Positions 44,305 through 57,448 of a stretch of DNA of 64,000 nucleotides are shown here, one piece after another. Source of the stretch: Orychophragmus violaceus (lineage: Eukaryota > Streptophyta > Magnoliopsida > Brassicales > Brassicaceae). The notes under the pieces were generated by a model. It had not been told where the DNA came from. It saw only the letters and a program-made list of their open reading frames with translations, and made no database searches. Within the stretch, counting starts at the first letter, position 1. Every line of letters begins with the position of its first letter. The stretch spans positions 22,156,067-22,220,066 of the forward strand of contig CM058230.1 of the NCBI GenBank assembly GCA_030180135.1, read 5' to 3'. The position numbers and the translations under genes were made by a program.

Positions 44305-45202
44305 TAGCAAAAGTTAGCTACACCTCACCACATATCATATAAATCGCGTATAATACTTTTTTGTTTTTTGTTTTTGCAATAAAATATAATATTAGGTTTT
44401 TAAAAGTGTACAATTACAAATTGAATGATGTTCTCTTTTCTGTAAATTATATTTTGAGAAAAAAGAAAGTACAAACAAAATAAAAATCATAAAATATAAT
44501 TTGTTTTTAGTCTTAATGATATTTAAAATACTAGTATAAATTAAAAAAACAAGAAAAACTGCTATTGAATTTGAATCCCCCAACAAACTCTATGACCTTC
44601 AGATATAATAATAATTAAAGAAAAAGTGTCAATATAAATGGAACCAACACTTTATTAACACTTTTGTATAAAAAAACACTAAAAAATTAATGTAAGAGAT
44701 CCTGCGACATAATTTACTGTAATCAACTATATAAATACAGTAGAAAACATAGTACTAATTTCTTAATTACTTAATTGATTAATCTGAAAGTAGCATATTG
44801 TTTAAGACGAGATTATGGATTTAATTAATATACTAGTAATAAAGTAATAATCTTGCGATCCATCCTCTCGCTGTCTTGTCAAATCTAAGTAGAGAGAGAG
44901 AGAGAGAAACAACTGTAACAGCATTTAAATCTCTCTTGTTTTCTCTAATCTCATTCTCTCTCACTAGAAAAATAAAGAAGACGAAAGAATTCTTAACTCT
45001 CTCTCTCTCTAGGTTAGCATCATTCTCTCCTCGTGTGGCTCCTAGCGAGCATTTGGATCCCAAGAAACTGTGTAGCTTCATCTTTGTATGTGGTTCCTCT
45101 CTCGAAATCTGCATTATTATTCAGCTCAGTACTGATACTCTTTTTTGGCTCTGTATAGGTGTAGCATTTTGGATCCTAAGTGTCCAAGGGATCAGATCGG
45201 AG
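44305..45202 (+). promoter_or_regulatory. MAP70 upstream region and 5' leader
   Basis: AT-rich to about 44870, then GA/CT-rich tracts (GAGAGAGAGAGAGA near 44890 and CTCTCTCTCT near 44998) typical of plant core promoters and leaders. GT at 45086 (TTTGTATGTGG) and AG at 45157-45158 could bound a 73-nt leader intron; this is inference only. The reading frame is open for some 300 nt upstream of the MAP70 ATG, but no in-frame ATG precedes it. Confidence 0.4.
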
Positions 45203-48200
45203 ATGTCGGATGTTTCCGGTGACGGAGATGTATCTGCGAATGTAACCGAGCAGTCTACGCAACCAACGACGGCTTCGTATCCGTCACTGACGGTGTCGGC
45301 GTCTTACAAAGATAGCGGCGGAGGAAAAAGCTCATCGAAGCGAAGGCCAATTAGGCCGAGCTTCGACGCTGCGTCCGACAATGAGCTCATCACTCTACTC
45401 CATGGCTCGGATCCAGTGAAGGTGGAGCTTAATCGACTAGAGAACGAAGTTAGAGGTTTGAAAGAAAAATGCTTGCTCGATCTATACTTGTTTATGCGTC
45501 GATTCGATTTCTAATTATCTTGTTTGCGTGGTCTGATTTGATTTCTTTCTCTGTTGGGGATGTAGATAAGGATCGAGAGTTAGGGGAAGCACACGCAGAG
45601 ATCAAAGCGCTAAGGTTGTCTGAGAGACAGAGAGAGAAAGCTGTTGAAGAGGTTTCTTCTTCTTCTTGTATTCTGATTTCCTATTTTTGTCTTGTCTTGT
45701 GTTCGTTGAAAGCTTTTTTCTTTTCTTTTCAGTTTCACATTTAGCAATTTCTTAAAGGAAATTCAATCATTCTCGATTTGTTTTGGTAGATTCTCCTTTT
45801 TTTTGGGTTCAACTAATCAATAATGGTTTCTAAGTTGTGGTTACTTTATTTCTTCCTTTCACAATTTCACAACAAATTCTAAGTTTTACTTTGTTAGTTG
45901 GAAGAATTCATTTATCATGGAATGGTTTTCAGTTGCATTTATCCCAAGTGGGTATTAGGCTATCATTCAGAATTTTACTGCCACTTAGTTTTTGATCAAG
46001 CATGACATCATGTGTTTGGTCTTGACATTTTATGTTTTAAAATGTCAGAGATTTGTAGACAGGACTTTTTATTCATACATTTTCTTTCTTGGTCTAAGTA
46101 GTTGCTAAGTTTTCATGCTTCTGGTGGATTGGCTTTTCCTTTTTTTTTTTTTTTGTATATTAGCTTACTGATGAGCTTGCCAAGTTGGATGAGAAGCTCA
46201 AGTTGACCGAATCCATTCTCCAAAGCAAAGTATTGCTCCATAATCCTTCCTTGGCTCGATTATGTTTACCTTTATATACTAATGGACTTATGATATCAAC
46301 CGTGGTGCAGAATCTAGAAATCAAGAAAATCAATGAGGAGAAGAAAGCCTCAATGGCTGCTCAGTTTGCTGCGGAAGCCACCTTAAGAAGGGTCCATGCT
46401 GCCCAAAAAGATGATGACATGCCTCCAATTGAAGCAATCCTTGCTCCATTAGAAGCTGAACTTAAGCTTGCAAGATCAGAGGTATTTCCATTTGCCCTTT
46501 TAAGTCTCTAATTGCTTGATCTCTACCTCCATATGGTGATATTGAAAATTAGTGGAGTCACTGAGTAACTAAAACTGGCTTGTTTCTGCATAGATTGGGA
46601 AGCTTCAAGAAGATAACAGGGCTTTGGATCGTCTTACTAAATCAAAAGAAGCTGCTTTACTCGATGCTGAGAGGACCATTGAAGGTGCTCTTGCAAAAGC
46701 AGCCATGGTTGATGATCTTCAAAATAAGAACCAGGAGTTAATGAAACAAATAGAAATCTGTCAGGTTCTGTAGTTATTCTCTTATTCTTTGTATTAACTT
46801 AAACACGCTAAAAATGGGAGCTACCCATCACATGTCGTTTGCAAACAATCTAATTGATTGTATCTTATGTTTCAGGAAGAAAACAAAATTCTAGACAAAA
46901 TGCACAGGCAGAAGGTTGCTGAAGTGGAAAAGCTCACTCAGACAGTGAGAGAGCTGGAAGAGGCTGTTCTTGCAGGTGGTGCTGCTGCAAATGCCGTGAG
47001 GGACTACCAGCGGAAATTTCAAGAAATGAATGTAATTAACCACACTGCACAAGACTGCCAAAAAGAGAGGCATTATATTCTTGCCACAACAACTGCCTAC
47101 TGATGAATGAATTCTATCCTTGATGTGTCTTTCAGGAAGAGCGGAAAACTCTTGACCGGGAGCTTGCACGGGCGAAGGTTACAGCAAACAGAGTTGCCAC
47201 AGTGGTAGCAAATGAGTGGAAAGATGGTAACGATAAAGTGATGCCTGTGAAGCAATGGCTTGAAGAAAGAAGGTTTCTACAGGTTTAATTATAAATGATG
47301 GTCCCTCTCCTAGATTCTTAGGATGCAAATTCTTTTTCAGTGAGTAAGGCACAACCATATCGACATTCTCAGCTCTTGATTGTCAACTCTTTGCAGGGTG
47401 AAATGCAGCAACTTCGCGATAAGCTTGCCATAACAGATCGAGCTGCTAAATCCGAAGCACAGTTAAAAGTAATGGACCTTAGTCAGCTTCTGTCATTTAA
47501 TCTTACATAATACAGTAAGTAAAATATTTGTTTGTGCAATTACCAGGAAAAGTTTCAACTGCGGCTTAAAGTGCTTGAGGAGACACTTCGAGGAACTTCA
47601 AGCAGCAGCACCAAGAACACATCCGAGACAAGAAGCATGAGTAACGGACCCTCTCGCAGGCAGTCGCTTGGTGGATCTGAAAACTTGCAAAAATTTCCAT
47701 CAAACGGTGCTTTGTCAAAGAAAGCTCCAGTTTCTCAGATGAGACATTCCTTGTCTATTAACTCAACTTCTGTGTTGAAGAATGCTAAAGGAACATCCAA
47801 GTCATTTGATGGAGGCACAAGATCTCTGGACAGGGGAAAAGCACTCTTAAACGGACCTGGGAATTATTCTTTCAAAAAGGCTTCTGATGACTCCAAGGAA
47901 CCAGAGTCAGCTAATGGGTGGAAAGAAAATTCGGAGGAGAAGCCACAAAGTGAAAGCCCTGCAGCAGCAACAACTGAGGATAGCGTGCCAGGTGTTTTGT
48001 ATGATTTATTACAGAAAGAAGTAGTTTCTTTGAGGAAAGCCTCTCATGAAAAGGATCAAAGCCTCAAAGACAAGGATGATGCCATCGAGGTAGAATTTCT
48101 ACATTTATTTATTTTAATGTGCAGTTGAATCTGATAGTAGCTGTAAACGGAATGATGTTTGTAGATGCTAGCGAAGAAGGTGGAAACATTAACAAAGGCA

Positions 48201-48461
48201 ATGGAGGTTGAAGCGAAGAAGATGAGAAGGGAAGTAGCTGCGATGGAGAAAGAAGTTGCTGCAATGCGTGTGGAGAAAGATCAGGATAACAGAGCCAAAA
48301 GGTTTTCAAGTAGCAAGAGCTCATCCAACACCGCCCAGATTCTTGCTGCAAGGTACATCAATCATGATAATTGATAGATAGTTTGGTAGTCAAACTGACC
48401 TTGGCGTTTGGATTTGCGCAGAGCTACTGGACGAAGCAGCTTAACTAAGAGTACACAGTGA
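45203..48461 (+). CDS. MAP70-2: microtubule-associated protein 70 (MAP70)
   Basis: Eleven exons with GT-AG introns give an uninterrupted 630-residue protein: 45203-45455, 45566-45651, 46164-46229, 46311-46481, 46594-46764, 46876-47031, 47136-47282, 47397-47468, 47547-48089, 48165-48352 and 48422-48461. Residues about 1-60 are Ser-rich with basic SKRRPIRPSF. Coiled coil runs from about residue 65 to 365 (for example LTDELAKLDEKLKLTESILQ). A Ser/basic linker is encoded by the long exon 9, and a second coiled coil lies near the C-terminus (EVAAMEKEVAAMRVEKD). Plant-specific MAP70 proteins bind and organise cortical microtubules. The length is close to the A. thaliana family members (about 630 aa by memory). 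The paralog number is inferred from the neighbouring LpxC/ASB genes rather than from residues. Confidence 0.93.
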
Positions 48462-49079
48462 GATGAAATAATCAAGTAAAAGAATGGTTATAGGCTCTTG
48501 TTATTAAGTTGTTTTAACCTTATATATCTTCTTATTTCATTCACTTGCTTTTACTTATTTCTTACCTCATGTGATTGATTGATTGTATCACCATATAACT
48601 TAGCATGCTGATAATCCTATCCCACACCTATATAACCCAGTAAAGACAGAAGAGTTTGTGACTTAGGTCGGGTTATCGGAAGTTAGTTTGTTTGGGTGTA
48701 TAGGTTTTAGAGAGAGCTTTGTATTGGTTTCTCTAGAGAGAGAGTGTTTGTGTACCTCTGATTCATTATTTGTTTTTAGTCTACTTTCAGTCTTGTGTGG
48801 TTATTCGTTTGTATGTTGGGTTTGACGATATATAATATGAGATATGATTTATATAAATGCTTTGGTTCATCTCTTGAGCTCATTATCACTTCTCTACTGT
48901 CTTACCCCTTGTTAATTATTTTCCTTATAGATTATTCGTTCTTGTTCAACTTGCAATTCATGATAACACCATTATTATTATTATTTTTTTTAATTGAATG
49001 TTAAATTAATTCAAATCAAAAACCTTTTTATAACATATATAATTGCTAATCTGAGTTTAAGAATCTAAAGAAAGCTTAT
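48462..49079. other. MAP70 3' region and intergenic
   Basis: 3' untranslated sequence of MAP70 followed by AT-rich DNA. The T-run near 48985 could be the poly(A) end of the minus-strand LINE remnant that follows. No gene. Confidence 0.4.
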
Positions 49080-50875
49080 TACAAGATTGAAACATTCTTT
49101 GGTCAAGGAGGTGGTCGAGAATGGAACCACCTATGCAACTCGTTGTTATAGGTTTGATCTCCCATGTTCCGAATGGATGTTGTGTCGATCGTTTGGATTA
49201 GACCTGCTGGTGGGGTGTTTGTTTTCTCATGATGTATGTCATTCCTTTCACGCCATATGTGGTATAGTGTTGCTTGGAATGTGTATCTTGTACTGAACTG
49301 ATCAATCCAGTCCTCAGTTGAACTACCAAGAAGGATAAGAAGGCAGTCCCAATCTACTATGTAGTCTTGATTTAGCTGGCCATTAGCTATATTTCCCCAT
49401 ATTTCTGCAGAATATGAACACATGAAGAATAAATGGTTTCATGTCTTTTCTGCATGTCCACACAAAACACCTTCCGTTCGTTGCCCAACTCCCAAAGATC
49501 TGAGTCGATCCCTTGTGGCTAAACAATTTTTAAGAGCCAGCAAAAAAAAAAAGAGTACTTTGGTGTGGAGTGTTTAAACAAGATCCTTACTTTCCAACTC
49601 TGATTCCCATGACTCTCACAAATCAGATTCCAAGTGCTTTTGCTCGTGAATACTTTTTTGAATTGATCTTCCGAGTGTCGCCAAAGTGATATGTCGTCTC
49701 CCTCAACCCGGTTGTTTGCTATGTTTTCGATTTCATCTTCGATTTTGTTCATAATTTCGTTTTTGTGCCTCCGCCTCATATGTGTGTATTGCCTCTGCAA
49801 CAATGGTTGTTACTGAGATCCCAAGATCAATGATTCCTCTATCTCTTGTTTTCTCGGCAAGTCTACCCAGAATTGAAATTGTTTGATTAGTTTCCAAAAT
49901 GAAGTTGTTTCCCCATTCTGAACCTCCTTATGGTCAAAATTCATTGCCATATCCCTATATTTCATTAATTTCTTCTACATCCGCGCTCCTTTGTTTGCTC
50001 TTTCTTTTATCGTCCAGAAAGAATCCTGCCTCTGAATCTCATTGTGAACCCATTTTATCTAGAAAGATGGTTGGCGAGAGACAATTCTCCAAGTTAGCTT
50101 CAGACAACTCACAGTGTTTACTTCTTTTAGAGATTGTAATCCCAATCCTTCTTCTCTTTTCGGTCTACAAACCTCGCTCCATGAAACCTTTGACTTATGA
50201 ATATTTAGGTCTTGTATGGACCATAGAAATGGGCAACAAAGCTGTTGTATTTCTATGCTGCAGCCACTTGGTAGTCGAAAGGAAGAGGTCCAAAAATTTA
50301 CCGTGCTTGCTATGACAAAATTAAGAAGCTATAAACAACCGACATATGATATAAATCGTGTTGTCCAGCTCGTCATTTTTGTGTGGATTTGTTCCACCAA
50401 AGGAGTGTAATCAGTTCTTGTCATTTGTTTCGGTAAAAAAGGTAGGCCCAAGTACTTCACCGGAAACTGTCCCACTTCAAACGAGAACGTTGTAGTGACT
50501 TCATCTCTTTCCTGATCAGATATTCATGCGAGATAAATTTTTGATTTCTTCAAGCTTATTTTCAGACCAGACATTGTTGCAAACTCATCGAACATCTTAA
50601 TAACTCCTTGAATTGACCTTTTATGCCCATCCACATACACCATAATGTCACCGACGAAGCAAATATGAGTGAGTTGAATATTTTTTCATTGCGGGTGAAA
50701 ACCGATTTGTATTGTAGCTCCTGCCTTATCAAGTAAATGTGAGAGTACATTCATACAGATCACAAAAAGATAAGGTGACAACGCACATCCCTGTCTAAGA
50801 TCCCTTGTACTTTGGAAGAAACCGACAAGTTCACCATTCACTTGAACCGAGAACGACGTTGTGGTTAAACAGAGA
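49080..50875 (-). mobile_element. LINE (non-LTR retrotransposon) remnant, 5' truncated
   Basis: On the minus strand, 50870-50520 encodes pieces of a LINE reverse transcriptase: RDLRQGCALSPYLFVICMN, then HICFVGDIMVYVDGHKRSI, where the catalytic (F/Y)ADD box is altered to FVGD. The 49423-49103 stretch encodes a typical LINE C-terminal zinc-binding tail (WDCLLILLGSS, YTFQATLYHIWRERN). Between them the frame is broken many times, including a short readable part at 49803-49519. There is no endonuclease domain, as expected for a 5'-truncated copy. Confidence 0.8.
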
Positions 50876-51720
50876 AAAATCCAGTGGACATACTACACCA
50901 GTCTAATGATTTACCGCTTACCGAAACACTTATCGCTATAACCATCCATTTATACGAGTCGTTAACCAAACCTCAAGACCTACTGACTACCTTCTTAACA
51001 AATCAACAATGCGATAATGCTCAACATTCAACTAACAACCTAACAATATGATTAATGCAACAAATCTCAATTAACCACCTACCAACCTAGTGATAAAAAA
51101 ATGTAATATTAGTAAACTAACAATCCCCGGATGCAATGCAATTCAAATCAACATATCTGCTGAGCAATGCAATGATGCTAATCAATTATTCTAGCAACCT
51201 AACGAGCAAACACATGCAATGCTATCAACTTAGCGATCAAACATATGCAGTAATTCAAAATACGGCTAACAACCTAACGATCAGTCAAATGAAATGATTC
51301 AAAATCAATGACTAACAACCCAGCGGGAAATCAAAGCATCAATCAATTCAACAGTCTTAACACCCTAGAAAGGAAATCAATCAAACACAATCAATCAATC
51401 AAGTAAATCGGCGATTGAAGTTGTCTTTCAGGGTTCTGATGGAAAACGTCTGTTCGGACCATCATTTGTTTTCACATCGTAACTATATTGCATTCACAAC
51501 CATCATTTGCATGCAATATAACTACTCTGTTACTCAAAATGACAAACTTATATACTCCACATCCACTACATAAATAAAACATATATACACCACCTAGAGT
51601 TTTAAATACATAGGTCTTTCGGAGTCTACATGCTAGCGGTTACCAATCCTTCCCAAAAGAAACACCGCTTACACACAATCGAATATTCAGAGACGAATGC
51701 AAGCGAATATACACACATTA
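50876..51720. other. AT-rich region with irregular 'CTAACAACCTAACGATCA' phrases
   Basis: Phrases like CTAACAACCTAACGATC and CAAACACATGCAATG recur irregularly through 50990-51360, a decayed simple array. It may be internal sequence of the LTR element fragment to its right. No coding sequence. Confidence 0.35.
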
Positions 51721-52896
51721 AAAAGTGAGTTAGAGCCCTTACTTACTTGGGCCTAATCTACTTCCTAATATCTCCAACATGAGTTGTATGCCCCGCACTG
51801 AGTACAATACATCTCATGTGGATCACGACCGGCAGATGCGCCAGGAGGATGGAATGAGTGTGGTGGTGGTGGTGGAGCGACGCGGTCTTGATCATAACAG
51901 GAAAGGAGCGCAATGTACTTCTCAGACGTAAATGAAACAAGGCAAGAGTTGTGCTGGTCGTGACGACAACTGATACTCCCGGGAAACAATGGCAGTAATG
52001 ATGGAATAACATCCGGTGGAAGTTGCTGATGTTGAGTAACCCCAAACTCCTGAGTATCCAATAACTTGAGCCGATATTCAACCATCATAAATGCCCACTT
52101 GATGATCCGAGATAGGCTGTGAATACATGAATACTTCTCATGCTGGTAATATGGGTCTGGATTAACTGAGGTAGAACCATTAGACTTTCGGTCGTCTATA
52201 CTGAGATTTCTTATAATGTCGCCGCAACCACACACACACATCAATCCTCCTAGGACAATTTTGCTGTAAGACTGCATCAAAACAAAAAAGGGTAAGTACA
52301 ATCCTAACAAATTCCTAACTTACCCATTTCCTCGAGTTGACAGACGCGACTCGGATTCCTAATGGTTGCATTGGCAACACATTTCGACTCAAAAAATTGA
52401 AAACTTTAAAAAGGAATTTTTGAATCCATGACGAACCATGCTCTGATACCACCTTTTGCAACGCCCCCTTCCCGTTTTCTGCTGACTGACGAGCTGACCG
52501 GCTAACAATCAAACAAGAACATGACCGATCGAACCCGAGCAGTCATACGAGAAGAGTTTGTCACAATACGAAAGCCAGAGACAGTCCGGTTTGAGTCAAA
52601 GGCTCGAACCAAACCATATTTGACCTCGTTTACCTCGTTTCCACGATACGAGGCTTTTCAACCGTACCGCTTCCACGAGTTGTGTTCGGTTCGGACTAAA
52701 CCGTATATTAGAGATTTATTCCGTTTTTTACTTAAAATTATATATCTTATTCATAACAAGTTACGGTTTAATACAAATCATTTAGCGGGATCCCAACAAA
52801 ATCTAAAATCGAAAATAAAGTCAAAATGCCTAAACAAACCGATGCCAAATGCCAACCCGAGACTACTCCGAGTATCCTACGCATCCGCTGAGCTAT
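51721..52896 (-). mobile_element. fragment of another LTR retrotransposon (PBS plus LTR end)
   Basis: GCTCTGATACCA at about 52440-52451 is the plus-strand image of TGGTATCAGAGC, the classic primer site for initiator tRNA-Met, so the element lies on the minus strand. Five bases further right TGCAACGCCCCC begins, resembling the TGTAACGCCC ends of Ty3/gypsy LTRs. This LTR runs rightward and is cut at 52896 by Athila copy C. On the other side, an open frame 52310-51765 (181 codons, Cys-containing, with a CTQCG near its end) is of unknown nature. Confidence 0.5.
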
Positions 52897-54086
52897 TGAT
52901 ATGTTCAGAGTTTAATTCCCTAAGTTAATACTGCAAGTACAGAGGACAATTGTAGTATCTAGGGGTCGAACACAGAGACTCAAGAAATCTTACGATAGAT
53001 TATATAATTTCAAGTTAAGCTAGGTGATGCAAATCAAAAATAATAAAAACTAAGCAGAGAGTAAATCAGTAGCAATTTCGGTTTTGTGAAGCAAGTACTA
53101 AAAGCGTCAAGTCTAGGGAGTTCTCAGGAAACCAGACAAGCATATCAAATATCAGTCAGTATCAAATTAAGCACATGTTCTAGAACTCAAACACTAAGAT
53201 AGAACTAACCAACTTTTGGTGCGAGAATTCACTAAGTTCAATTAGCAGAAACCCAAATTTGTTTGCAATTCCTAACAGATTAAACTAGTCTTTAGTGCAG
53301 GTTTGATTTGTTCACATTCAATTAAACCAAATTTCTTTGCAGATAATTAAATTGCTCAACTTAAATAGATAAGATTCTAAACCACACTTTCGTGTCAATT
53401 TATAAACATAAAGTCTAGGTTCTAAGTGATCAGATTAGAAACTAGTATTAAGCACAATTCAGGTTGAAGAACAAATAAGATATGAATCCTTAACTGCTAA
53501 ATAAATCTAGCAAATCATGAAACCCTTAAGAGAATCCCTAAACCTAACTATGAATCAACTCAGACATGATTAATGAAGCAGAAATCAATGAATAAATAGA
53601 TTGCATATAAATAAAGAGTAGAGAAATAAAGAGGTTCAAAATCTTCTCCAAAGCAGCACAAGAACGATCAGCCTCAAGCTCTCTCTCTCTGTCTCTCTCA
53701 ATAGCTAATATTATCAAAGCGTAGTCTAATTAAAACACCAAAAACCTAATTATATAGAGCTAATCACGTCTTGGGATCTTTTCGTAAATACTGGAACTTT
53801 TGGGACAAAACTGTAAATCTCCAAAGTCTTCATTAATGTGTTGGCGCAGGGTTGTGTCGATCGATGTCAATGATGCAACGATCGACGCAACCGTTGATCA
53901 GACTTGGTGAATTTAGCTCTCTCGGCTTAAGCTCCTATTCTTGTCCAAAATACTCCAATATCTCCAATAATCCTCCAAACGTGCATGTACCTAATAAACA
54001 CCTGTAATGACTCGAAAAACACTACAAAAGACTCTAAAACACACTTATATCATGGCCTAAAACAGGTAAAAACCATGATATATAAC
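52897..54086 (-). repeat. 3' LTR of Athila copy C
   Basis: About 1.19 kb, colinear with 286-1487. It opens on the plus strand with TGATATGTTCAGAG. The other terminus is slightly mutated at the TGATATATCA end. A CGATCG motif pair lies at about 53855-53890. The preceding 5 bp are GCTAT; the matching TSD is beyond the window. Confidence 0.75.
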
Positions 54087-55483
54087 CTCTCCCACACTTA
54101 GTCTTTGCTTATCCTCAAGCAAAACAGAAAACCAGAATGTGGTGAAGAAGTTTGAAAACTTCAGTATCTCCTTTCATCTTTGAAGCACAACACTCAGATT
54201 CCCCGTAGTAAGCCACATGAAAGATTCACCTGCAGACATCAAGACCAACATGTACTTCCCCCACACTTAGCAATTGTCCTGAGTAAACTCCACAATCAAT
54301 CCAAAGCATTCAAATTCACCCTAATGACTTCTATAAGCTATTAGGTGCAGTCTCACCTAAGGAATATAGATCAAAGGGCCCATGGACTCTTACTCTGTTA
54401 GCTCTTGACCACCATACTATCTTTTTCTGGTCCCTTTCTTCTCTTTTCCCTTCCTTAGCAACTGATTTTTCCCCACTGGGTATCATTATTTTTTTTATCA
54501 GTGTTCTTCCCGCATTGGAGTGTACTTTGGACACATTCCATGGATGCACAGGAGGTAATAGGGGTCTCTACCACTCCTGCGACCACTTCGGAGCTACTAG
54601 CTCATCCGCAGTTTATATCTCTTTTTTTTACTTTAAGGAAGGGGAGAAGAGAACCAGACTTGGACAGGTTTACAAGTTGTGTTAGAACTAAGGAATCCGA
54701 CTCAAAGTATACCAAGCCCTTAGGTGAGAAAATCTAGTCAAAATTAGGGTTGAAGTCAGCAAAGGATCCTTTGAATACCTGAAGTGATATGGGTGTCCTC
54801 AGTAGGCTGATATGCATTGGGTTTTCTAATAGTCATACATTGATCTACAAGCTCATCCCAATGGTTACTTAAGTTCCTGCAAGTGTTGTTGGCTTCTCAA
54901 AAATTCATTATTTCTTACTCAAACTGTTTTGACTCGATAAAACTGACACAAAGACACAACTGACTCTAAGAAAAGAAAAAGATTAATGTCAGTACAACCT
55001 CCCCCGCACTTAAAACACACTGTCCCCAGTGGTGTCAAGCTTAGGATTGGTAAAAGAAGAAAAATGTTAAGGGATATGTTGAGTTCTGTCGTTTTTTACT
55101 TCTCTCGCAACTGCATCGGTCGTCGCACAGGACCGCGACGATCGTTACAGTGTGATTTGTGTTTTGTGTCGATCGTCACACAGGACTGTGACGATCATTG
55201 CAGGACGACTCACGAATTGAGTCGATCGACACACATGACTATGTCGATCGTTGCACTGCGATTTTGGTCGAATAGTTCAGCAGACATCACGTAACTTATG
55301 AATTTAATCGTAACTCGAACCTGTAAGCTGAAATCATCACACACAAGGCAAAATCAAAGAAATAAAGTGCCATAGAACATACATATCATCCCATAACACA
55401 AGTACCAACAAGAATCAAAAGAGAATTCAAGAGAAAAAGTGAAATAGGTACAAAACCGATAGTCTGGAAATGGAACTCTAATC
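54087..55483 (-). other. Athila C 3' internal noncoding region
   Basis: Colinear with 1488-2480 of copy A, including the C-rich tracts at about 54088 and 55003. A dense CGATCG hairpin cluster lies at 55105-55260. No gene. Confidence 0.6.
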
Positions 55484-56975
55484 TCACTCGCTCTCATCAT
55501 CAATACCAGCCATGGGATCAGAACTGCTCGAAGCAGCAGGAGTCGGAGAATGCTGGCGACGTTTAGTAATGTGAACGGGCTGGTGAACTTGTGGCTGTCT
55601 CCTGCAAGTGCAGCCACGCATCCACTCCCAAATGCTCTGCAATCTACCATCCACATGATCTCGCCAATCACCCTCAGACATCTCGCGGACACTCATCTAA
55701 GGAGCAAGATAAGGACCAAGATCAGCAGCAGTAGCAGGCGTAGAAGAAGAGGACGCTTGCGAATAAGGCTCACCGAGAGGATGGGACATCGTAGGTACTC
55801 TGCGCTGATCGTTCCTAGGAGGCTCAAAGCTCAAGGAATCCAATGTATTGATCCTAGTCATATCAAATGCAGGAAGCTCCACACCGCGCTTTTGCAAGCG
55901 TGTGTCATAGTAAACCCATTGACGGTCCTCCTTCATCCAAGTGGCGCTCTTCAGGTGACTCCAATCCATGTACATCTCTCTAGTGTCACGCACTCTACCC
56001 TCCAAAGGGATCCTGCAGTGTCGAAAAATAGGAGTAAGTAAACTCCCTACTGTGTCATTGCGCGCTCCATCAAAAGCCTTCTTCGTTAGTGAGCCAAGTG
56101 ATGAGCAAACATAGCTCCTAAGTTCAGCTCCGGTGCAGGATCTCTCAAATCAGTACCAGCAAACAACTTCCTCAATCCAATGAAAAGTATCTCCAACTCA
56201 TTCTTCCTCATCTTGTTCACTTCGGACTTGGCCAGCAGTGTGTAGCCCAGGATGCGTATCACATACCTTAAAACTGGATGCCTAACAACAATCGGCTTTG
56301 AAGTCCTCGAGTCGTATGGCCCATTACCAAAAAGATCCCAAAAATACTGAGCGCTCGGTACATCCCACTCAAGAGAGATGGAGCATCGTGTAGGCTCTAC
56401 ACTTAATCCATAGATACGGCAGATATCTAGAAGTGGAATCTGATACCTGGCTCCAAGAGACATGAAGGTAAAAGTACCCTCTGAAGCTCTCCTGCGAATC
56501 GGATTGGGGTAGTAGACTCTGCAAGTCGCCAACAACTGTCTCACCAGATCTGGATATAGCTCGTAGTACTGCATAGGCATCGTCCCTAACCCAATATTCT
56601 TAACCAATGTGTGCACCTCCTTATCAATACCATGATCCTGCATGTCCGATAGTCAGAAAATTTGGCGGGCTCAATATCCATACGCAACCAACCGTTGTAA
56701 AGAAGCGTGTCGTAGTCATCCCAATCCTCTGTGATTGGCCTATCTGTAAACTTTGCACGCTTAACCAAGTCCTTAGGTAAAATATCCCATACTTTATATG
56801 TCAAAATCGGGTCACTCACTTCCTTAGGCCAAGGAAACTGTATGGCCTCACGATCTCTCTGATACGGTTCAGATAGGGGCGAATCTCACGTAAACCACTC
56901 ATCTAGAGGAGGAGACTGATCTGCAGCAGCTGGAGTAGCTCTACCGCGCTTGCGAGGCTGTGCAAGAGGAGGCAT
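55484..56975 (-). pseudogene. Athila ORF1 family protein (env-position ORF), broken
   Basis: Starts at 56975 with a basic N-terminus (MPPLAQPRKRGR) and ends near 55484. Recognisable parts are VWDILPKDLVKRAKFTDRPI, the central ORF1 block (MSLGARYQIPLLDICRIYGL, EWDVPSAQYFWDLFGNGPYD) and an acidic/Ser tail. This is the Athila-specific ORF that occupies the position of an envelope gene. No signal peptide or membrane segment is evident in what remains. Breaks: an in-frame stop at 56886-56888, a frameshift near 56650, another frame change near 56086, and a stop at 55697-55699. Confidence 0.75.
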
Positions 56976-57448
56976 CTGCGATCAAAGACACAAGAAAACC
57001 AAACTTGCAATTAAGCCAAGGCTCTAAGATGAACAAAATCAATCATATCGGTGCACATCATCACATTCAACCGTCAAATGCAGCGAAAGCAGTATCAATT
57101 GTACCCAATTCGCTCCACAATTCGCCTTAAATCAGAGAGTTGCAAAGGCTCGTCATCGAATCAAAGATTCTTCGAAACCTTGCTAAATCTGTCAATGCAT
57201 GTGCTAAGGTAGTACGAAATTGTCACTAGCAAGCCTAATTAAGCATCAATTTAATCATAGGAACAACAGAACGTGACAAAATTCGATTTTTATATCTTTG
57301 GGCCGAAATGAAAACTGAGAGAATCGGGACACATACCTCAAAATTGTCGCAAAGGAGTGATAGAAATGAATAGAGTGTGAGAAATCAAGTGGATTAGGAT
57401 TTGGAATCGTTAAAAACAAGTGAGAATCGAAGGAGAAATCAAGAGTGT

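Noticed and set aside
44876..45202. N-terminal extension of MAP70 by about 110 codons
   Set aside because: The frame is open upstream, but its first codon is TTG, no in-frame ATG occurs, and the sequence is CT/GA-rich leader; the family start MSDVSGDGD is at 45203.
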